Source: Sebastes aleutianus | Taxonomy: Eukaryota; Chordata; Actinopteri; Perciformes; Sebastidae | Length of the DNA: 64,000 nucleotides | Direction of reading: 5' to 3' | Assembly (NCBI GenBank): GCA_916700875.1 | Contig: CAKAKS010000066.1 | Coordinates: 8,029,743-8,093,742 of the forward strand | Part shown: one piece after another, positions 57,801 to 64,000 of the stretch | How positions within the stretch are numbered: position 1 is the first letter of the stretch | Layout: each line of letters opens with the position of its first letter | Translations under genes and position numbers: made by a program | The notes under the pieces: generated by a model | Database searches by the model: none | Told to the model about the DNA's origin: nothing | What the model saw: the letters and a program-made list of their open reading frames with translations, nothing else

Positions 57801-60800
57801 ACATTTGTTAATTAGCACTAAAACAAAGTATTGCTGAGGCTGATGGGAATGTCAATTTAGTAATTTTGCAGGTATCTGGTCATAAACAAAATTAAAATGT
57901 TGACCTGATGTTGGCAACAGCAGAAAAGTCAGGGGGTCACCGAAGTGATTAAATTCCTCCTGAGGGAATATTATGTGTGTACCAAATTTCATAGCAATTA
58001 ATCCAATATTTGTTGAGATATTTCAGTGGATAAGTGAAAACTGACTTGTCGGTGTTGCTAGAGGAAAGGTCAGGGGATCACCAAAGTCATAATGATTCAT
58101 ATCTGGGGATCATGAATGTCAAATTCATGTCAATCCATTCAATAGTTGTTGGGATATTTCAGTCTGGAACGAACAACAGACCAACATTTCCATGGGGGCT
58201 TGTGTGTCTTTACAGGGTTACAAGAGGTGGAAATAAGTAAGTTTAGATTAGACAAAACCTATTGCAGTGGAGTTACTATTTTCTTACATGGGACAGGACT
58301 CTCCTTACATACTGTATATTGTAAGTACAGTGCATGGAGGTTACACGCACAAATGCCTACATAACCAAAACAAAAGCCGTGAAATTTGATCGGAGACTGT
58401 ACACAAGTTAAACACCGGGTACAAACCAGTTCCTCCTCATTCTGCTCAGGGTTTCATTTGTGCCTCGTGTCCGCCACGGAGTACTTTTCCATTCCTTACT
58501 GAGCTCAAGAAGCCTGCATGGCCAATAAACCTGTGCCAATCATTAGCTGGATCAATACAGATAATTATCTGCTGTCTTCTACTCTAATGAATACACAGAT
58601 TGAGAGGTTGTCAATAGTTCAACGTGTGTCACTCCCAGTGTGACACAGCAACACTGTTGAGTTATTATTATTCTTCGCTATTATTAAATCCGCTTTTTTG
58701 AGGGGACAGTAACAAAACTTACCGATTTCCATCACGTCCATCTTTAAGGGGTCTGACGTGGCATTCCCGAGGGCGTTGGAGGCCACCACTGTCAGGTAGT
58801 AGTCGACCCAGATGGAGGTGTGGTTCTTGTCAAAGAAACAGGAGTTCCTCCCCGCCGACCGATAGTCCGGACACTCGTGCGTTCCCTCCAATCTGTACGT
58901 GGACAAAACAAGACCTGTACTGACCTCCTGACACTGCTCAGGGCATTCTGTATGTAAACGACAAAGTCAGCATTGTAAAACTGTGCTGTGGGCAATAAAT
59001 ACATGTTGACATTCAATAAAGACGTACAGGGCTTGACTAACAATCAGATAAGAGTCCAGTGTGTGATGTCCACATAGTTTCCTCACTGACCACTGCAACA
59101 TGTGGTGCCTTCAAATGGGGTCGTGTTTACCGGGTTCACGAGAAGAGTCCATATGAACGCCCCTCTTGTTGTATTCACAACATCATATGTGGAAAGTTTT
59201 TGTAAGCTTAGAGTTCATAAGTTGTGACGTGTTTGTTGATGTTGTCAGAAATGGCGGAGGCCATGGAAGTTAATATTTCAGTGCATTATAAGTGAATATA
59301 TTTTAATTTTAGTCATATATTGTTTTTCTTCATAATTTTATAATAGGTCTGAGGAAAATGCTGATATTCCCAACAACCTTATTTTTTTTTCTCTGTCATT
59401 ATGCCTCTGCATTTACTTCATTATTTTACCCGCTTGCTGGCTTGCTTAATTGTTAGTCTCTGTGGCTTCTAGACGCCGACAGTAACGTTAATATTGCCGT
59501 TGCTTAGCAGCGGTGTTCTCACGACTTAACCACTTAAACGCCAAGCATATTGTGTACACAACTTCCCATGATGTAAACACGAGCTCACGAGTTTCATTTA
59601 AAGGCACGTATGATCCCAAATGTCATCATCAGATTTTCTGAAGAATTTTGTCCATACAGAAGCATCTAATCATCCAAATTCAATTAAACATTTTTTTTTT
59701 TGTATTATGGTTCTGTGAGGCTGTACTCAGACACAAATAAATGCTAACATCAGCCTGCTAACATGCTGATGATTAGGACTAAACACAAGCTATAGCTGAG
59801 GCAGATGGGAATGTCATTAGTTTTGCAGGTATTTTGGCAAAAACCAAAGTATGAGTAAACATCAGTGATCAGGAATAGTTAGGATTCATCCTCTGGGGAG
59901 CTTGAATGTCCGGCGAAAACATCCAGTAGTTGTCGAGATATTTCGGACTGGACCAAAGTGGTGGACGAACCATCTGACGCTGCGATCCTTGAAAAGTCTT
60001 AAACTTTGGCAACTCAGTTTTGGCATTTTCCCCCAGGCCAGGACAAGTGAGGGTCACACAGGTGAAGCGTTTCAAGTCTGCAGGTTTACTTGCACAGCAA
60101 CAAAGATTTGTGCTCAGATGACTGAGAACAAGTGTGTGAATAAGAGAGCCAGTATTTTTCCACTCGCTTTCACTTGCTCTCAGTGTGGGTGATAAACTCT
60201 TGAGATCTTAATGGGGCATCTGGTGGTTTAGACACATACAACATACTGTGACTGAAACCCTGGTTCGATTGTTTGATGTGCGTCATTCCCCTCTCTCTCT
60301 CGCTCACCTTTCCTGTATCTCTACCGTGACCTGTTGATAAAGGCAAAATGCAAAAAAAAAAAGAAAATGAAATTGAAACAAAAGTTAGTGATTGGACTGA
60401 CCTTTCTCTCTCGTAATACAGGTGATGTGTGGTGGGCAGCCCTCCGTCAGAGCCCGGCTCCCACCAGCAGGTGAACGTCTCCTTCTCAGGGGACCTGCAG
60501 CCGAGCAGGACTGGTTTCCCTGGTGGAGACATGCCTGGCAACACATGTGACCAACAAACATCAGCTCCTAATTTCCAAATTTAGCACTAATGTAATAAAA
60601 ATAGATCATGATTTAAATGACAAGTTAAAGAGCTGGTTCACCCAAATTACATAAAATATCTTCTCACTTCCCTTTAACGGTATATAGTAATGCTAAATAG
60701 ATGGTTTTGGTTGTATTTGCCAAGGTTTTGAAATAGGTGTATCTAAGATTTCAGGGATTTTCCATAATTAATTTTCCGGGTAACCTGAATAGTCTACAGA

Positions 60801-61163
60801 AGATGTTGTGAACAGTTTTCAGTCAGTTAAAATTATTTTATTTCTTTTCTTTTAGTATCAGCTCCTATGCTCAAAGAAAACAAAAATAATTTTCGGTGGT
60901 GTAAATATAATTTTTCAATGCTGTGAGCACTGTAGAAATCTCAGAGGCAGATCTCCAAACCTAGACAAATAAAACCAAAACTATCACTAGATATAAGTGA
61001 ATTTTTGGGGGTATTTTAGTGAACTGACCCTTTAAACAACATGTTGTTATAAGCTATAGATAATGTCATGATTCAAGTCATGATTCAAGCCTGTCAACTT
61101 ACTGTTAGACTCTACAGCTGCAGACAGCAGCAAGAGCAGTGCCACCCAGAGATCTCTCCTCAT
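54850..61163 (-). CDS. prlr: Prolactin receptor, 8 coding exons
   Basis: Minus-strand exons 61163-61103, 60534-60402, 58892-58723, 57374-57208, 57071-56930, 56832-56736, 56642-56573 and 55485-54850 join in frame to 491 codons. A class I cytokine receptor: it binds prolactin at the cell surface and signals through JAK2/STAT5, in fish notably for ion balance. Visible: signal peptide (1-19, poly-Leu), domain 1 with paired Cys (GCRSPEKETFTCWW and HECPDY...NSCFF), domain 2 ending in WSEWS (211-215), one transmembrane helix (about 229-250), box 1 VLPPVPGPKI (262-271), and two tyrosine sites, NSGYVDI (Y375) and DSGYVDT (Y481). It is shorter than many teleost prlr-a proteins, so it may be the b paralogue. 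All introns GT-AG. A 5' UTR exon begins at 61191. Confidence 0.93.
55503..56501. mobile_element. 1-kb fold-back element in prlr intron 7
   Basis: Outer arms of about 70 bp (from AAAGGATAACGCCGGTATTT, inverted at 56431-56501) enclose a second inverted pair at 55668-55770 and 55980-56085 (GACAACATTATGGAAAGGAC and inverse). A third hairpin is nested at 56257-56369. The left edge lies only 18 bp from the last prlr exon. No transposase. Confidence 0.75.
57484..57775. mobile_element. AGAGCTGCAATGAT-type MITE in prlr intron 3
   Basis: Starts TAGAGCTGCAATGATATAAT; the middle reads TAAACTGAATATCTTTGGAC, AGATATTTGAGGACGTCGTC, GACATTTTATAGACCAGACA, and it ends near TAGTTACAGACCTACA. Relatives: 24425 and 26990. 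Confidence 0.6.
57785..58195. repeat. AGCATGCTAACATTTG-type dispersed repeat, copy 1
   Basis: In prlr intron 3. TGCTGAGGCTGATGGGAATGTC, TTTTGCAGGTAT, then AGTTGTTGGGATATTTCAGTCTGGA. The second copy in this gene is at 59745-59965; a short piece (GTCAGGGGATCACCAAA) also lies at 54780. Confidence 0.6.
59745..59965. repeat. AGCATGCTAACATTTG-type dispersed repeat, copy 2
   Basis: In prlr intron 2. It shares AGCTGAGGCAGATGGGAATG, TTTTGCAGGTAT and GTTGTCGAGATATTTCGGAC with the 57785 copy but lacks its centre. Confidence 0.55.
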
Positions 61164-61191
61164 CCTGGGACAAACTGTCACACCGTGTGCC

Positions 61192-63059
61192 CTGAAAAAG
61201 GAAGTAACATCACTAGCTTGTGGTTAACAAGGTGAGAGAAACCCGTGGCTTGGCTGCGTGTCTTGTTTTGACATAAAACAAGGAGATATGAAGGGAAAAT
61301 AACAAGCATAACCAATGATTGTTTGTACATGTTGTAGCCCACACATACGGGCTGATGAGACATCATATATTATAAAATAAAAGTGTGAGAATTAACATGA
61401 AAGTTATAATTTGACAGCAACACCTTTTTGTTTAAGAAGGGAACAGTGCAACATTACCCAAAAAGAGTTATAAGTTAACAAAGACAGATCAAAGGTGAGG
61501 CTGGTTTCAAAAAGAAACTGTGAAAAGGATTAGGCTCTTGTGTAAAATCTGTAAAAACAAATCTTGAATTTTCAGTTCAGGGATAAATACTTCATCAAAC
61601 GCTAATGAAGATTTATGACTGAATATAATTCAGTCATAAATGTTCATTGCCAGGGGATAAATACTTCATCACACGTGGTTTAAAATGCTTTATGCAATTA
61701 ATCACCTGAAGTGGTGTGGGAATGTTTCCTCCAGCCTGTAATTTACAGGATGCCACAAAGGAGGATAAACTTTTTCACAGATTATTTTTTTAGTGACAAC
61801 AAACTCAGTTTCATGCACAGACAAGTTTTAACAGGATCGCTTGAGCAAGGCGGGATCTGGATGAGGATTATGTTTCAATTCTGACAGAAGACAAGCAGAA
61901 CTAGATGTTAAAAATAATACCCAAAGCTAAATAATCAGCTTTACACTCAGCGTAAGCAGCGTCTGGGATTTTCATATGTACTATAATATTATTTAAAATG
62001 TTATTTGCTGATGACATTTTTTATTCTCATTGAAACCTATAACTCACAGCCATTCTCATAATGAACTAGACATATCTAAACGGCTAGAGCTGAATAAACT
62101 TTAAATGTAATACTGTAAGAGAAATCATTATCTTTCATTTGTAGTGAGTGAGTCAATATAATACAATCTCTTAGAAAACAAGCTGCAAATCCTACATTAT
62201 TATGATTTACACCAAAACAGAAAAAGAAATATCCTGTTTATTATAAGACATGCTGAAATTCTGTACCATTATGTTAGTAGTATTATTCCCTGCTGTATAC
62301 CATTTAATATGTTACTGCAATTGGGTGAGTACACAACATACCACAGAGATTATGAAATTTTATAACAGTATCATATTCGATTAAATGATCAGCAGAAAAG
62401 CAATTGATGCCTATAATAATTTCCTTTAATAATTAAACAAATAGGTTTCTATTAATTTTGTTCTTGTTATGGTGGACAAAATAATAAAACATTACACTAT
62501 AATCCAATTTTTCATCATATGGCCACAGAGAATGTGGTTACAATACGACTTTACACCCCTTTTAACATAAACTGAGCATTATTATAGGCTAAATTACTCA
62601 AGGGGGTAGTAAGCCTAATGTGTTCATGCAGTGTCTACCCCCCTGCAGACCTACCTGCAGACTTACCTGCGAGCACACACAATAAAACTCAAACAAAAAC
62701 GCCATTACAAATTGCTAAACATATCTAAGCTAAGCTACTTTCAAATGCATTTATGCCAACAGTAAAAAAGAAGTGAAAGTATGTGACACAAATAAAGATT
62801 ATTACAGCTCAGGTGTTCTCTCACCTATTCAGGACAGGTGTCGACCTTCGCTACATTTAGACAAACTGATGTTGACACAACGACAGAGGAGAAGTAGCCC
62901 TCTTCTTCAGTCATCATATGACCACAGACAGTCTCTTCACACCTGTGTGTCCGACACGGTCTGATGTGATGTGAGGACTAGAGGTGTCCTCTGGGTCATG
63001 AAGGGGAGGGGTTGTGACGTCATGATCTTGCCTACCTGAGTAACGTCAAAGAGTTAGAG
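61192..63059. other. Upstream region of prlr
   Basis: No coding exon seen. A splice acceptor at 61192 means at least one non-coding exon lies further up. The palindromic CRE at 63015-63022 and the GGGGAGGGG run beside it make about 62900-63030 the best promoter candidate. Confidence 0.4.
63015..63022. promoter_or_regulatory. Consensus cAMP response element TGACGTCA
   Basis: A perfect palindromic CRE next to AGGGGAGGGG, 1.85 kb before the prlr start codon. It could serve the prlr promoter if the first non-coding exon starts just below it. Function is inferred from motif and position only. Confidence 0.3.
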
Positions 63060-64000
63060 CAGGGGTGTCAAACTCATTTTAGCTCAGGGGCCACATGGAG
63101 AAAAATCTATTCTCAAGTGGGCCGGACCGGTAAAATCATGGCATAATAACTTAAAAATAACGACAACTTCAGATTGTTTTCTTTGTTTTACTTTGGTCCA
63201 AAATAGTACAAGCACATTCTGAAAATGTACACATCACAAATAATCCTCTTGACAAATCACTTCAAGTTAGTTGAAAATTCTGAGGAAAAAATTGGTGCAA
63301 TTTCAAGAACACAATGCCTCAGTGATTGGAACTTAAACTTCGTCTCAGTGTATCTACAAAGCCATTAAACTTTAAGTCACAGCCTATCTGGGATTGAACA
63401 AAATACGAAATAAATAATAAATAAATAAAACAACTCTTCTAGGTATCAAATACCTCATTTGTCATTTCCACATATTAATCCTGTGCTAACTCAACAAACC
63501 ATACAAACTGAGGTAGAAACTATTCAAGAGGGTTGAGTTACTCCCTGCCTTGTAGGCTAAACTATTTATTGATAGAAAAATAAAAGCTGTGCAATGCATG
63601 AACAATTTCAACAAACCAAACTTATGAATTGAAGTGACTGACATTATTACAGTAAATCACACACTGTTCACTTTCTTTAAATTTCCACAGAAGACAATCA
63701 TTTTCACAGAACTATATCAGGGTGCAGTGTCTCATGCAGCATTTTAAGTGGGATTACCCATTGTTTATTTCACTCCTGAAACCTGGCATCTTTTAGCTTT
63801 CACAAGTGCATCAATATCAGGCATCACATCCTGAGTGGCAGCCAATTTCAGGATGTTATTCAAGTGCTTGTTCGTGAGCCTTGAGCGCAGATTTGTTTTA
63901 TTGATGCTCATTACAGAGAAAACTTGCTCACAAAGATATGTGGTTCCAAACATGCACAACACTTTTGCAGCAAGGGCTGTCAAGTTGGGGTAACGTGGCA
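63060..64000 (-). mobile_element. hAT element, one end and transposase 3' part
   Basis: CAGGGGTGTCAAACTCATTT at 63060 followed by CAGGGGCCACATGG and GTGGGCCGGACCGG is the terminal sequence of a very common fish hAT (Charlie-like) group. The transposase frame on the minus strand lies about 700 bp inside. The other end is beyond the window. Confidence 0.8.
63765..64000 (-). CDS. hAT transposase, C-terminal part (partial)
   Basis: Open from the window edge to TAA at 63765-63767. It reads YPNLTALAAKVLCMFGT, then TYLCEQVFSVMSINKTN, RSRLTNKHLNNILKLA, the dimerisation segment (hATC) near the C-terminus of hAT transposases and of the GTF2IRD2-related group. CEQVFS is the family's conserved CE.FS box. 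No stop or frameshift in the visible 78 codons. N-terminal zinc finger and catalytic residues lie outside. Confidence 0.75.
   Translation of the reverse strand, partial: PRYPNLTALAAKVLCMFGTTYLCEQVFSVMSINKTNLRSRLTNKHLNNILKLAATQDVMPDIDALVKAKRCQVSGVK

Noticed and set aside
58034..58364. Small plus-strand frames in prlr intron 3
   Set aside because: They run through a dispersed repeat and lack any protein-like pattern.

Overview
The window is nuclear DNA from a ray-finned fish, most likely a percomorph (perch-like) teleost. Six multi-exon vertebrate genes can be read out with consistent GT-AG (and one clear GC-AG) splice phases. The non-coding DNA is packed with short inverted-repeat transposons, LINE 3' ends and retroposon tails of kinds common in perch-like genomes. 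Gene names rest on protein features and on remembered family members; no alignment or database search was run. The repeat families are recognised by pattern only.

Layout. 1-2060: end of a MITE, then upstream sequence. 2061-5811 (+): mboat4, ghrelin O-acyltransferase, 3 coding exons, 430 codons. 7889-12621 (-): coq2, the mitochondrial 4-hydroxybenzoate polyprenyltransferase of ubiquinone synthesis, 7 exons, 380 codons, tail-to-tail with mboat4. 13080-14205: a minisatellite of about 35 units, between coq2 and the next, head-to-head gene. 16735-27326 (+): a roughly 2,450-residue C2H2 zinc-finger protein with the architecture of ZNF462 but a divergent sequence. 28000-32600: repeat-rich gap with two minisatellite or tandem-duplication blocks and a TTAA-flanked MITE. 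32619-39818 (+): mfsd10, 12 coding exons, 453 codons, carrying a decayed pogo-type transposon in intron 5. 39819-44500: a repeat nest with an LINE end, a perfect 47-bp inverted repeat, AT-rich DNA, a Tc1 element and a small endogenous-retrovirus remnant, the last two inserted into a tandem duplication. 44506-50173 (+): secisbp2, SECIS-binding protein 2, 18 coding exons, 831 codons. 50174-54849: repeats and LINE fragments. 54850-61163 (-): prlr, prolactin receptor, 8 coding exons, 491 codons. 63060-64000: start of a hAT element whose transposase runs off the window.

The genes do not form one pathway. They cover ghrelin acylation, ubiquinone synthesis, transcriptional regulation, organic-anion or drug efflux, selenoprotein translation and prolactin signalling. 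I found no CRISPR, operon, RNA gene or evidently new biochemical system. The more unusual observations are the divergent ZNF462 homologue with a long acidic insertion, a GC-AG intron in secisbp2 supported by reading frame and homology, the minisatellite between coq2 and the zinc-finger gene, the datable nest of insertions at 41.8-44.2 kb, and a 1-kb fold-back element directly in front of the last prlr exon.
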